From Lewinella sp. IMCC34183 (lineage in GTDB: Bacteria; Bacteroidota; Bacteroidia; Chitinophagales; Saprospiraceae), in the NCBI RefSeq assembly GCF_003390915.1, contig NZ_QMEM01000012.1:1-64000 (forward strand): a DNA stretch of 64,000 nucleotides, in the 5' to 3' direction. Positions 41,463 to 49,956 of this stretch are shown here, piece after piece (position 1 is the first letter of the stretch; every line of letters starts with the position of its first letter). Position numbers and translations under genes: made by a program. The notes under the pieces were generated by a model that saw only the letters and a list, made by a program, of their open reading frames with translations, did no database searches and had not been told where the DNA came from.

Positions 41463-42851
41463 TTAAGTTCGCCGGACGATCTGCGCGACCAGGTCGGCTT
41501 CGGAGACCAGCTTGTTGCCTACATAGGCCGTTCCCCGCATCTGGCAGATGCCCCGACGGACGGGAGCGATCAGTTCCATCTTGAAGAGGACGGTATCACC
41601 CGGCACTACGAAATTCTTGAACTTGGCGTTCTCGATCTTCAGGAAGTAGGTATCCCAGTTGCCGGGGTCGTCCTGTTGCGTCAGCACGAGCAAGCCGCCC
41701 GTCTGGGCCATCGCTTCGATCTGCAGTACGCCGGGCATCACGTGGTTACTGGGGAAGTGACCCTGGAAGAAAGCTTCGTTAAAGGTCAGGTTCTTAAGCC
41801 CGACGATGTGGTTATCGCCCATCTCGATGATCTTGTCGATCAGCAGGAAGGGGTAGCGGTGCGGCATCACGTCTAGGATCTGCTCGGTGGTGAAAACCGG
41901 CTCGTCGTTGGGGTTGTAGCGGGGCCGTCCCTTCAGCCGCCGCTGGTCCAGGTAGGCCTTCTTGAGCAGCTTGGTAAAGGCTACGTTGACCCGGTGGCCG
42001 GGCTTGGTTGCCATAATGCGGCCGCGGATGGGCACGCCGAGCAGGCTGATGTCGCCCATCACGTCCAGCAGCTTGTGCCGGGCGGGTTCGTTGTGAAACT
42101 TGAGGTCGAGGGTATTCAGGATGCCCTGCTCGGTGACTTCCACGGTCTGCTTGCCCATCTTCTCGGCGAGGGCGTTCAGGCGGGGCTGGGGTACCTGGCG
42201 GTCGGCGATGACGATGGCGTTGGTGAGGTCACCCCCGCGGATCAGGTCATGCTCGAAAAGATTCTCCAGTTCGTGGAGAAAGACGAAGGTGCGGCAGGGC
42301 GCGATCTCGGTGGCGTAGTCGTCGTAGCCGCGCAGGGTGGCGTACTGCTGCCCGAGTACCGGGCTGTCGAAGTCGATCATCGAGACCACCTCGAAGCCGT
42401 CGTAGGGCAGCGCGACGATCTCTGATCCCGTGGCTTCGTCGCGGTAAGTGATCGGCTCTTCGACCACGAAGTAGTCGCGGAGGGCCTCCTGCTCTTCCAG
42501 TCCGGCCCCGAGTATCGCGTCTACGTACGGGCTCGCGCTGCCGTCGAGGATGGGCACTTCACCGCCGTCGATTTCAATCAGGACATTGTCGACCTGCAGG
42601 CCCGACAGGGCGCTCAGGAGGTGCTCGATCGTACTTACCGTGGCCGCTCCGCTGCCCAGGGTGGTGCTCCGCTCCGTGCTTACGACGCGGTTCACGTCGA
42701 CGTTCATGAGCGGGGAATCGTCGAGGTCGACGCGTTTAAATTTGACGCCGTGGCCCTCCGGGGCGGGTTTGAAGACGAGGTTGACTTCCTTACCGGTATG
42801 CAATCCTACCCCGCTGATACTTACGGAACTGGCTATCGTACGTTGATTCAT
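41463..42851 (-). CDS. lpxC/fabZ: bifunctional UDP-3-O-acyl-GlcNAc deacetylase / 3-hydroxyacyl-ACP dehydratase
   Basis: 462 residues from ATG 42851 (MNQRTIAS, the usual LpxC N-terminus); the frame reaches 42905 but the extra part is unlike the family. Residues ~1-290 are LpxC: GVGLHTGKEV, TIEHLLSAL (zinc His), and ARHKLLDVMGD with the second His and the Asp ligand. Residues ~315-462 are FabZ: MPHRYPFLLIDKI, and HFPSNHVMPGVLQIEAMAQ with the catalytic His and Glu. This fusion is a hallmark of Bacteroidota and joins lipid A and fatty-acid synthesis in one polypeptide. Cytoplasmic. It sits directly before lpxA in the same direction. Confidence 0.97.
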   Translation of the reverse strand: MNQRTIASSVSISGVGLHTGKEVNLVFKPAPEGHGVKFKRVDLDDSPLMNVDVNRVVSTERSTTLGSGAATVSTIEHLLSALSGLQVDNVLIEIDGGEVPILDGSASPYVDAILGAGLEEQEALRDYFVVEEPITYRDEATGSEIVALPYDGFEVVSMIDFDSPVLGQQYATLRGYDDYATEIAPCRTFVFLHELENLFEHDLIRGGDLTNAIVIADRQVPQPRLNALAEKMGKQTVEVTEQGILNTLDLKFHNEPARHKLLDVMGDISLLGVPIRGRIMATKPGHRVNVAFTKLLKKAYLDQRRLKGRPRYNPNDEPVFTTEQILDVMPHRYPFLLIDKIIEMGDNHIVGLKNLTFNEAFFQGHFPSNHVMPGVLQIEAMAQTGGLLVLTQQDDPGNWDTYFLKIENAKFKNFVVPGDTVLFKMELIAPVRRGICQMRGTAYVGNKLVSEADLVAQIVRRT

Positions 42852-42915
42852 ATATACTATCGTATGGGCGGGCGACGGGCACCGCCCGGCGCAAGTTGGC
42901 CGCAAAGATAGTATG

Positions 42916-43647
42916 TCAGGCCTGATTATAGCGATGCGTGGGATCGCTTACGCGGATGACGTGCTCGTTGCGGGCGTCGGTCTCTACCTCCCCGTCGCGC
43001 AATCGTACGATCCGGTGGGCGTGTTCGGCGATGTCCGGCTCGTGGGTGACGAGGATCACGGTGTTGCCCTCAGCCTGGATTTTTTCGAAGATACCCATGA
43101 TCTCGATCGAGGTCTTGGTGTCCAGGTTTCCGGTGGGTTCGTCGGCCAGGATGATGGCCGGCCGGTTGACCAGCGCCCGCGCGATAGCCACCCGCTGCCG
43201 CTGTCCGCCCGAGAGCTCGTTGGGCCGGTGGTCCAGCCGGTTGCCGAGGCCCACGGAATCCAGCACTTCGGCCGCCCGCTCCTGCCGGTGCTTCTTGGAC
43301 ATGCCGGCGTAGACCAGTGGGAGGGCCACGTTTTCCAGGGTCGACTGCCGGGGCAGCAGGTTGAAGGTCTGGAAGACGAAGCCGATTTTCTCGTTACGGA
43401 TGCTCGCGAGCTCCCCGTCGTCCATGCGGCTTACGTCGCGGCCGTCCAGGAGATAATTTCCGGAGGTGGGTGTATCGAGACAACCCAGTAGGTTCATCAG
43501 GGTAGACTTCCCCGACCCGGAGGGGCCCATCAGGGCGACGTATTCGTTGGTTTGGATGGACAGGTCGACGCCGCGGAGGGCGCGTACCTGCGTTTGACCC
43601 ATGATGTAGGTCTTGGTGAGGGCGGTGATGTCGATTACGGCGGCCAT
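42916..43647 (-). CDS. LolD/MacB-type ABC transporter ATP-binding protein
   Basis: 243 residues. Walker [10 protein letters not shown] (~residues 41-49), Q-loop [12 protein letters not shown], signature [15 protein letters not shown] (~144-158), Walker [13 protein letters not shown] (~165-176) and the switch His in [19 protein letters not shown] is typical of the LolD/MacB/FtsE group, which works with FtsX-like permeases in lipoprotein release, export or cell division. No permease gene is adjacent. It precedes lpxC-fabZ by 64 nt and follows gatC by 19 nt on the same strand. Confidence 0.88.
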   Translation of the reverse strand: MAAVIDITALTKTYIMGQTQVRALRGVDLSIQTNEYVALMGPSGSGKSTLMNLLGCLDTPTSGNYLLDGRDVSRMDDGELASIRNEKIGFVFQTFNLLPRQSTLENVALPLVYAGMSKKHRQERAAEVLDSVGLGNRLDHRPNELSGGQRQRVAIARALVNRPAIILADEPTGNLDTKTSIEIMGIFEKIQAEGNTVILVTHEPDIAEHAHRIVRLRDGEVETDARNEHVIRVSDPTHRYNQA

Positions 43648-43666
43648 GGGAGAGGATGGGGGGTGA

Positions 43667-43969
43667 TCAGATTACGCGCGGTACCCGGAAGAACGCCCCG
43701 TCGTGGTCCGGGGCGTTGCTCAGCGCCCGTTCGCGGTCGAGGTGTTCGCCGACGCGGTCCGGCCGCAGCACCCGTTCCACTTCCGTCACGTAGCGCAGCG
43801 GCTCGACGCCGTCCAGGTCGAGCTCGTTCAGCTTTTCTACCATATCGAGTATGCGCGTCAGGTCCCCCCGCAGTTGTTGTACGCGGGCTTCCGGCAACTC
43901 CAGTTTGGCAAGATCGGCCAGGCGCAATACTAGGGCATCGTCAACGGTCATGGCGTGGGTTTTCGACAA
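43667..43969 (-). CDS. gatC: Asp-tRNA(Asn)/Glu-tRNA(Gln) amidotransferase subunit C
   Basis: 100 residues (or 94 from the ATG at 43951), a normal GatC. Residues ~13-55 form the two-helix part with '[11 protein letters not shown]' and '[19 protein letters not shown]', and the C-terminus '[21 protein letters not shown]' is the well-conserved belt that wraps around GatA. GatCAB converts mischarged Glu-tRNA(Gln) and Asp-tRNA(Asn). gatA and gatB are not in this window, so the subunits are dispersed. It lies in the middle of the envelope run. Confidence 0.92.
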   Translation of the reverse strand: MSKTHAMTVDDALVLRLADLAKLELPEARVQQLRGDLTRILDMVEKLNELDLDGVEPLRYVTEVERVLRPDRVGEHLDRERALSNAPDHDGAFFRVPRVI

Positions 43970-44002
43970 AGGTACGCCCCGGCGGTACGAACGGCGACCG
44001 CC

Positions 44003-44458
44003 TTACGCTTCCCGCCGCTCGATCACCTCCCAGGTATGGTCGCCGAGCAGCTTTACGGTGGCCAGGTAGTCGAAGGGCGGGCGCGGCCCCCATTCGGCGG
44101 GGCTCACCAAGCTCAGCACGCTGCTGCCGTTGCGGCGGGCGTAGAGGTAGTAGGTACGGTTCACGAGCGGCTCGATACTCATCTCCGCCTCGTAGATGCG
44201 TTCGCTCACCGTCATCCGGTGGTGGATCTCGTTGGCCTGGGTGGCGAGCAGCTCCATCTGGGCGCGGATCTGGTCGAGCTGCATGTTGGTCTGCTCGTAC
44301 ATCGAGGTCATGGCCAGCCCGGTGGTCTTGCCGCGGTCAACGGGACGGATGACGGCGGACCCCCGCTCGTGGGCGTAGGGTAGCCGGTGGGGGTGGCTGG
44401 CCACCTTCTTGCCGTCGATCGGATTTTCGAACTCGGGTTCCTTCTTTTCGCCTTCCAT
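44003..44458 (-). CDS. DUF2452 family protein
   Basis: 151 residues. PIDGKKVASHPHRLPYAHERGSAVI at the front is the characteristic opening of DUF2452 proteins, followed by a helix QTNMQLDQIRAQMELLATQANEI and a beta part with YYLYARRNGSSVLSLVSPAEWG. No signal peptide or membrane segment. The family is common in Bacteroidota and its function is unknown. It lies 33 nt before gatC on the same strand. Confidence 0.75.
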   Translation of the reverse strand: MEGEKKEPEFENPIDGKKVASHPHRLPYAHERGSAVIRPVDRGKTTGLAMTSMYEQTNMQLDQIRAQMELLATQANEIHHRMTVSERIYEAEMSIEPLVNRTYYLYARRNGSSVLSLVSPAEWGPRPPFDYLATVKLLGDHTWEVIERREA

Positions 44459-44516
44459 ACTGCATAAAACTCACGGGAGCCGTTCAGGTTGTCGCGGCGC
44501 GGCCGCGGGTGCGGTG

Positions 44517-45047
44517 TCAGCCGGTGAAGGACAGGCGCTCGAGCTCCGTCCACGGGCCACCATCGTAGCGGTAGAACAGCAGGCCCCGAATCCGGATTTC
44601 GCAGGGCGCGAAGCGGGCGGCGAGGTGGCCGTGTAGCCGGCGGGCGTCCTCGGCCGCTACCTTGTTCTGTACCGTCAGGTGGGGCCGCTTCCAGGGGCGG
44701 GCGTCCTGGGGCGTCAGCCGGTCGGCGTAGCGCTGCCGCAGGGGGCGACGTACGGCCTGCAGGGGGGCGGGCTCCACGGCGTAGGCTACGCCGCCGCCGA
44801 GCAGGAAGGGTGGAAGGACGGCCACGGTGAAGGGTGGCCGGTCAGAGAGCAGCTGGCGGGCATCAGCCATGAAATCTTCCCGTACCCCGGGCCCGATGTG
44901 GTGAAACAGCGTCAGGTGGGCCGAGAGGTGGTTGCGGCCGGCGGGGAAGAAACGGTCGCGCAGGGCGGTAAACGGCGCCAGGTCGTGCGCGTCGATCCAG
45001 GCGGCAACGATCATCGGTCGTTGGTCGGGTGGGGGAGGAGAGGCCAT
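44517..45047 (-). CDS. 2'-5' RNA ligase / cyclic phosphodiesterase-like (2H) protein
   Basis: 176 residues from ATG 45047 (an ATG at 45014 and one at 45092 are alternatives). The two HxTx motifs of the 2H superfamily are both present: HLTLFHH (~residues 43-49) and HLTVQNK (~121-127). The spacing and length fit the LigT/ThpR-like group. Such enzymes hydrolyse 2',3'-cyclic phosphates or join RNA ends (family knowledge). It is the first gene of the minus-strand run and is divergent from the PD40 protein gene. Confidence 0.82.
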   Translation of the reverse strand: MASPPPPDQRPMIVAAWIDAHDLAPFTALRDRFFPAGRNHLSAHLTLFHHIGPGVREDFMADARQLLSDRPPFTVAVLPPFLLGGGVAYAVEPAPLQAVRRPLRQRYADRLTPQDARPWKRPHLTVQNKVAAEDARRLHGHLAARFAPCEIRIRGLLFYRYDGGPWTELERLSFTG

Positions 45048-45129
45048 AGTGGTGGTACCCGGCCGGAGGCCCCCGGGTTCGGTCGCCCGCATGGCACCTG
45101 CGTCCGCGCCGTCGCCGTACGAAAACCGC

Positions 45130-45137
45130 TATGTTTA
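45130..45137 (+). promoter_or_regulatory. TAnnTTTG-like -7 element
   Basis: TATGTTTA, one mismatch to the consensus, 20 nt before ATG 45158. An upstream in-frame ATG at 45131 lies inside this element, which supports the later start. Confidence 0.4.
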
Positions 45138-45157
45138 CGCCGACTTACCTTAGCAAA

Positions 45158-47392
45158 ATGCAAACCGTACCGCGACTTCTGCCCTTTCTTATCCTGCTGC
45201 TGGCCGGCTCCTCCCTTGCCGCTCAGTACCGCACCGAGATGCGGACGGCCGACAAGCAGCTCGAGCTGAACGCTTACCACCTGGCGATCGAGAGCTACCA
45301 GCGTGCCCTGGCCAGCCGGCCCGACGACCCCGATGCCCAGGCGAAGGTGGGGATGGCCTATCGGATGGTCAACGAAATGGACTCCGCCCGCTACTACTAC
45401 GAGCAGGCCATGGACGACGGCCGGGTGGTGCCCGCCACCCTGCTGGGCTACGCCCAGACGCTGACCGCCCTGGGGGAGTACGCCCTGGCCGAGCCCCTGT
45501 TCGCCACCTACGGACGCGAGGCCGATGCGACCGTGGGGCAGCACTATGCGCAGAGTGCCGCCTTTGCCGCCGGCCAGCGGAACCAGGATGCCGGATTCGC
45601 CGTCGACCGGCTTGCCGTGAACAGCGTGGCGCCGGACTTCGGCCCGTCGGTGCCCCAGCCGGGGCGGCTCGTCTTCAACTCCTCGCGGGCTGACGCGGAC
45701 GTCGTTGGTACCGCCAGCAACCGCCCCTACGTGGCCACCCTGGCCGACGACGGTTCCGCTACGGACCCCGTCGCCGTCAGCTTCAGCTACCGCGTCGAAA
45801 ACGGTTACGTGGGCCCCGTGTCCTACAGTCCCGACGGACGGACCGTAATTTTCAGCCGCAACAACTTCACCCCCGGCACCCGGATGGTGCCCGAGGCCGG
45901 CATCACCCTTAGTTTGCTGATCGCCGACGTGAACTCCGAAGGGCGTTGGACGAATGTCCGCCCGCTGCCGTTCAACGGGAATACCTTCAGCAGCGGGTTC
46001 GGGACCTTCGGAGCCGACAACGAAACCATCTACTTCTCCAGCGACCGACCCGGCGGATTCGGAGGCTGGGACGTCTACCGCGCCACCTTCGATGGGCAGC
46101 GGTGGAGCGAGGTGCCGGAGAACGTCGGCCGAACGGTCAATTCCCAGGGCCACGAGATCACTCCCTACTTCGACGGCAACAGCCTCTTCTTCAGCAGCAA
46201 CTGGCACCCCGGCCTCGGCGGCTACGACGTGTTCCGCGCCGAACTGGAAGGCCTGCGCCCGGTAAATCTCTACCACATGGGCGCGGCGGTGAACAGCAGC
46301 CGCGACGACTTCGGCTTCGTCTACGACCCGGCCAGCCAGACGGGCTACGTAACCAGCAACCGCCCCACGGGCCGTCCTACCCAGGAAGACATCTACTACG
46401 TACGACCGAAGGCCGGGGCGCCCGCTCCCACGGTCGCGGGCGAAGGGGCGGGGGGGCTGGCCCCGGAGGCTTCGGTGCCGGCCGGCGTTTCCGGCAACGA
46501 TCCCGTACCCTTCGGGGCCGTACGCGGTTACGTAGCCACGGTGGAAGGCAACCGGCCTGTGGAAGGAGCGACGGTGCGCATCACCAACCGGACCACCGGC
46601 GGCACGGCCAACGCCCGGACCGACGTGAACGGGGCCTACTACGCCAGCCTGGAACCCTACACTACCTATGACATTGCGGTGAACGCCGACGGATTCGAGC
46701 CGGTCACCTTCCCGATCACCAGCGACGGAGGCACCAAGCAGGATCTGCTGGGCAGCATCCGCCTGTTGCCGGCTGCCCCCGCTCCGGAGCCGGCCGCAGA
46801 GGAAAGCGAGTCGCCGACTACCTACGACCGACCGGTGACGGTCGATGCCCGGGCTCCGGAGGGTGGCTTCGCCCTGCAGATCGCCAGTCTGGCCGCTGCG
46901 CCGCCGCCCGAGCGCTTTGCCGCCCTCGCGCCGCTGGGGACGGTGTATACCGTCGAGGAGGGGGGACGGACCAAGGTGCGCCTGGGCGGTTTCGCCACCC
47001 GCGCCCAGGCGGAGGCCATCATCAGCAACGTCACGAACCTGGGTTTCCCCGGAAGCTTCCCCGTCGCAGAATCCGGAGAGGCCCGCGACCCCATCGTTGC
47101 CAGTGAGGCGCCGGTACCCGCCCCGGCCCCAACGGTAGCCGACGCCACCCCCGCCCGGTCGCCCTACCGCGTACAGCTCGGGGCCTTCGGCAAACCAGAA
47201 AATTTTGATCGCGCCCGAGCGGCGACCCTCGGAGCGCTCAACACCGAAATGCGCGGGGCGCTCACCGTATTCTTTATCGAAGGATTACCGACCGCCGAGG
47301 CTGCCACCGAGGTAAGGGAGCGCGCCCTGAGCATGGGGTACGCGGGAGCGTACATCCTGGAACTCACCGAAAACGGATACCGTAAGCCATGA
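45158..47392 (+). CDS. TPR / PD40 propeller / carboxypeptidase-regulatory / double SPOR envelope protein
   Basis: 744 residues from ATG 45158, where a signal peptide starts (LLPFLILLLAGSSLAAQ). Residues ~20-135 contain TPR units (YHLAIESYQRALASRPDDPDAQAKVGMAYRM). Residues ~150-410 are PD40/WD40-like repeats (GYVGPVSYSPDGRTVIFSR; NETIYFSSDRPGGFGGWDVYRA; GHEITPYFDGNSLFFSSN). Residues ~450-545 form a carboxypeptidase-regulatory-like fold (VRGYVATVEGNRPVEGATV). Two SPOR-like copies follow: FALQIASLAA... (~570-640) and YRVQLGAFGK... (~668-740). The first half matches the OmpA/PorE type of Bacteroidota, where PD40 proteins bind the type IX machine and peptidoglycan; here two SPOR domains replace OmpA as the wall-binding part. 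Its stop overlaps the next gene's ATG. Confidence 0.85.
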   Translation: MQTVPRLLPFLILLLAGSSLAAQYRTEMRTADKQLELNAYHLAIESYQRALASRPDDPDAQAKVGMAYRMVNEMDSARYYYEQAMDDGRVVPATLLGYAQTLTALGEYALAEPLFATYGREADATVGQHYAQSAAFAAGQRNQDAGFAVDRLAVNSVAPDFGPSVPQPGRLVFNSSRADADVVGTASNRPYVATLADDGSATDPVAVSFSYRVENGYVGPVSYSPDGRTVIFSRNNFTPGTRMVPEAGITLSLLIADVNSEGRWTNVRPLPFNGNTFSSGFGTFGADNETIYFSSDRPGGFGGWDVYRATFDGQRWSEVPENVGRTVNSQGHEITPYFDGNSLFFSSNWHPGLGGYDVFRAELEGLRPVNLYHMGAAVNSSRDDFGFVYDPASQTGYVTSNRPTGRPTQEDIYYVRPKAGAPAPTVAGEGAGGLAPEASVPAGVSGNDPVPFGAVRGYVATVEGNRPVEGATVRITNRTTGGTANARTDVNGAYYASLEPYTTYDIAVNADGFEPVTFPITSDGGTKQDLLGSIRLLPAAPAPEPAAEESESPTTYDRPVTVDARAPEGGFALQIASLAAAPPPERFAALAPLGTVYTVEEGGRTKVRLGGFATRAQAEAIISNVTNLGFPGSFPVAESGEARDPIVASEAPVPAPAPTVADATPARSPYRVQLGAFGKPENFDRARAATLGALNTEMRGALTVFFIEGLPTAEAATEVRERALSMGYAGAYILELTENGYRKP

Positions 47393-48300
47393 TGCACTCA
47401 CGGATAATCAGTGCCCCATGCGCGCTGCTCTTTGTACTGCTGCTGGGCGCTTCGCTAGCGGCCCAGGACCGGGTGTACCCCGTGTACACCGGACCGGTAC
47501 CCTGCCTGGGGGATGCGCCCACCACCTCCCGAAGCGACAGCCTGATCGGGCGGGTAGTGACCAATGTCCGCACCCCGGAACTGCACTACTACGCACCGAT
47601 CACCCGCGCCGCCGTGCCAACTACCGTCGTCGTGATCCCGGGGGGCGGATACACCATCGAGGCCTGGGACCTGGAGGGTACCGACATCGCCCGCTTTCTC
47701 GCCGCGGAGGGCTACCACGCTTTCGTATTAAGCCACCGACTACCGGCGACATTGTCCGGGGACTGTCGTTCCGAAACCGCGCTCGGCGACGCCCAGGAAG
47801 CCATGCTGCGCGTGCGGCAACTGGCGGACTCGCTCGGTTTCCCGGAGGACCGGGTCGGCATCATGGGGTTCTCCGCCGGGGGGCACCTGGCGGGCAGTGC
47901 CTCGGTCCACGCCGTAGAGCGGGACCGGCAGCGTAGTCGGCCCGACTTCAGCGTGCTGGTCTACCCTGTAACGCTGATGGGAACCGATCGCTCCGGACAC
48001 CGGGGCAGCCAGGGCACCCTCCTGGGGTCAACCCCGAGCGCTCGCCAGCTGGAGTACTCCAACCTGCCGGCACAGGTGGATTCCCTGACGCCCCCCACTA
48101 TACTCTTCCACGCATCCGACGATACGGCCGTAGCCCCGGCCAACGCGCTCGAGTACTACGCGGCGCTCATAGCGCACGGGGTACCCGCCGATCTGCGCAT
48201 CTACGCCACCGGTGGTCACGGCTTCGGCTCCGCGCGGGAGCGCACCGGGCCGGTAAGCGGCTGGCTCGACGAACTCATCACCTGGCTCAACGCCCGTTAG
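47389..48300 (+). CDS. exported alpha/beta-hydrolase (esterase/lipase type)
   Basis: 303 residues with a signal peptide (ALLFVLLLGASLAAQ). The fold features are VVVIPGGGYTIEAWDLEG (an HGGG-like oxyanion loop), GFSAGGHLAGSAS (nucleophile Ser ~residue 164), PTILFHASDDTAVAP (catalytic Asp) and GGHGFG (catalytic His). It is close to the BD-FAE/acetyl-xylan-esterase group of exported carbohydrate esterases. It overlaps the previous gene by 4 nt (ATGA), so the two are translationally coupled, and is followed after 2 nt by the dehydratase gene. Confidence 0.85.
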   Translation: MMHSRIISAPCALLFVLLLGASLAAQDRVYPVYTGPVPCLGDAPTTSRSDSLIGRVVTNVRTPELHYYAPITRAAVPTTVVVIPGGGYTIEAWDLEGTDIARFLAAEGYHAFVLSHRLPATLSGDCRSETALGDAQEAMLRVRQLADSLGFPEDRVGIMGFSAGGHLAGSASVHAVERDRQRSRPDFSVLVYPVTLMGTDRSGHRGSQGTLLGSTPSARQLEYSNLPAQVDSLTPPTILFHASDDTAVAPANALEYYAALIAHGVPADLRIYATGGHGFGSARERTGPVSGWLDELITWLNAR

Positions 48301-48302
48301 AC

Positions 48303-49271
48303 ATGATAGAACTCCCCCCGCTGACGGCAGCCCCCAACCAGGCCGAACTCCTGGTTACCCACGAGGCCATTCATCCCTTCGTGCACCGCACCCCGGTGAT
48401 GACCAATACCAGCATCGATGAGCGGACCGGCGCGCGGTTGTTTTTCAAGTGCGAAAATTTTCAGCGCATCGGCGCTTTCAAGATGCGGGGTGGTGCTTCG
48501 GCCGCCCTGCGCTTTACGCCGGAACAGCGGCAGCGCGGACTGGCCACCCACAGCAGCGGCAATCACGCGCAGGCGGTTGCGAAGGCCGCGCAGGTGCTCG
48601 GGGTGCCGGCCTACATCGTGATGCCGCACGACGCGCCCCGCGTCAAGGTGGCCGCCGTGGAGGGCTACGGGGCTACCGTTACTTACTGCAACAACACTCC
48701 CCGCGAGCGGCAGGCGACACTGGACGAGGTCGTGGGGCGCACCGGGGCGGCGTTCATTCACCCCTTCGACGATTACGGGGTGATCGCCGGGCAGGCCACG
48801 GCGGCCATGGAACTGATTGAGGACGTCGATAAGGTCCTTGACCTGATCGTCACGCCCGTGGGCGGCGGCGGATTGTTGGCGGGGACCGCCCTGGCTGCCC
48901 GCTACTTCAGCGTGCGTGCGGAGGTGATCGGGGCGGAGCCCGCGGCTGTGGACGACGCCCACCGCAGCTTCCGCAGCGGGCGCATCGAGGAAAACGAGAC
49001 AAACGTGACCGTGGCCGACGGCCTGCGGACCAACCTCGGGGAACGTACGTTTCCCATCATCCGGGATTACGTGAAGGAGATCCTGCTGGTCGAAGAAGAC
49101 GAAATCATCGCGGCCATGCGCCTCATCTGGGAACGGATGAAGATCATCGTGGAGCCCAGCTGCGCCGTGCCCCTGGCCGTCGTGCTGCGCTACCCCGACG
49201 TATTTGCCGGCCGCCGGGTGGGCATCATCCTTACGGGAGGCAACGTCGACGTCGACCGGCTACCTTTCTGA
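48303..49271 (+). CDS. threonine/serine dehydratase-type PLP enzyme
   Basis: 322 residues, fold type II. The PLP lysine is in GAFKMRGG (~K60), the substrate loop is HSSGNHAQA (~83-91), and the phosphate-binding loop is GGGGLLAG (~residue 188). It lacks the C-terminal ACT domains of biosynthetic IlvA, so it belongs to the catabolic threonine ammonia-lyase / serine racemase / 3-hydroxyaspartate ammonia-lyase group. It would deaminate hydroxy amino acids to 2-oxo acids in the cytoplasm. It starts 2 nt after the esterase gene; this seems to be only transcriptional linkage. Confidence 0.88.
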   Translation: MIELPPLTAAPNQAELLVTHEAIHPFVHRTPVMTNTSIDERTGARLFFKCENFQRIGAFKMRGGASAALRFTPEQRQRGLATHSSGNHAQAVAKAAQVLGVPAYIVMPHDAPRVKVAAVEGYGATVTYCNNTPRERQATLDEVVGRTGAAFIHPFDDYGVIAGQATAAMELIEDVDKVLDLIVTPVGGGGLLAGTALAARYFSVRAEVIGAEPAAVDDAHRSFRSGRIEENETNVTVADGLRTNLGERTFPIIRDYVKEILLVEEDEIIAAMRLIWERMKIIVEPSCAVPLAVVLRYPDVFAGRRVGIILTGGNVDVDRLPF

Positions 49272-49329
49272 CCGTCCGGCGCAGAACCCCGCCGCCGCGG
49301 CAGTTGTATCCTAAAAAACTTTTCGCTCC

Positions 49330-49851
49330 ATGGCCTCCGCCCTCAAGAACCTCAGCACCTACGACGAAACCAACCTGCCCGATGCTTCCAAGCTTTCCTT
49401 CGGCATCGTGGTAGCCGACTGGAACGCCGACATCACCCACGCCCTCTACCAGGGCTGCTTTGATACCCTGCTGAAGCACGGTGCCCCGGAAGCCCGCATC
49501 TTTACGGTACAGGTGCCCGGAGCCTTCGAGCTGCCCGCCGGAGCGCGCATTCTGGCCTCCCGGGAGAAACTCGACGCGGTGATCTGCCTGGGTTGCGTGA
49601 TCAAGGGGGAAACCAAGCACGACGAGTACATCAACAACGCCGTCAGCCAGGGCCTGGTCAACCTGAGCATCACCACGGGCCGCCCCTTCATCTACGGCGT
49701 CCTCACCCCCAACGACCACCAGCAGGCCCTGGACCGGGCGGGCGGCCGTCACGGCAACAAGGGGGTGGAAGCGGCGGTGACGGCGATCCGCATGGGGGCC
49801 CTGCATGCTGATCAGGATATTGGGCGTAAGGCTATCGGGTTTCGGTTTTAG
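49330..49851 (+). CDS. ribH: 6,7-dimethyl-8-ribityllumazine synthase
   Basis: 173 residues. It joins 5-amino-6-ribitylaminouracil and dihydroxybutanone phosphate, the penultimate step of riboflavin synthesis, and assembles as a pentamer or icosahedron. FGIVVADWNADIT binds the substrate pyrimidine; VPGAFELPAGA and LGCVIKGETKHDEYIN carry the conserved His and the G-E-T-x-H loop; GRPFIYGVLT contains the FGVLT-type strand. The N-terminus is ~20 residues longer than in short homologues. No riboswitch-like RFN element was seen upstream. It stands after the dehydratase gene with 58 nt between. Confidence 0.95.
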   Translation: MASALKNLSTYDETNLPDASKLSFGIVVADWNADITHALYQGCFDTLLKHGAPEARIFTVQVPGAFELPAGARILASREKLDAVICLGCVIKGETKHDEYINNAVSQGLVNLSITTGRPFIYGVLTPNDHQQALDRAGGRHGNKGVEAAVTAIRMGALHADQDIGRKAIGFRF

Positions 49852-49878
49852 GGGTATATCCTGTATTTGGCTGGCCTG

Positions 49879-49956
49879 CGCTGCCGGAGGCAGCCTTGTG
49901 CTTTCGCTGCCGGAGGCAGCGTTCTACTTTCGGTGCCGGAGCCGCCTTGTGCGGTC
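49879..49956 (+). repeat. three tandem 26-bp units with a palindromic core
   Basis: CGCTGCCGGAGGCAGC occurs at 49879 and 49905 and in a degraded form (CGGTGCCGGAGCCGCC) at 49931, each followed by a T-rich ten-mer. GCTGCC-GGA-GGCAGC is a perfect 6-bp hairpin. The set fills the gap between ribH and xseA (convergent genes) and might act as a two-way terminator. Confidence 0.65.

Noticed and set aside
49272-49329. FMN (RFN) riboswitch before ribH
   Set aside because: The gap is only 58 nt and lacks the conserved RFN blocks.
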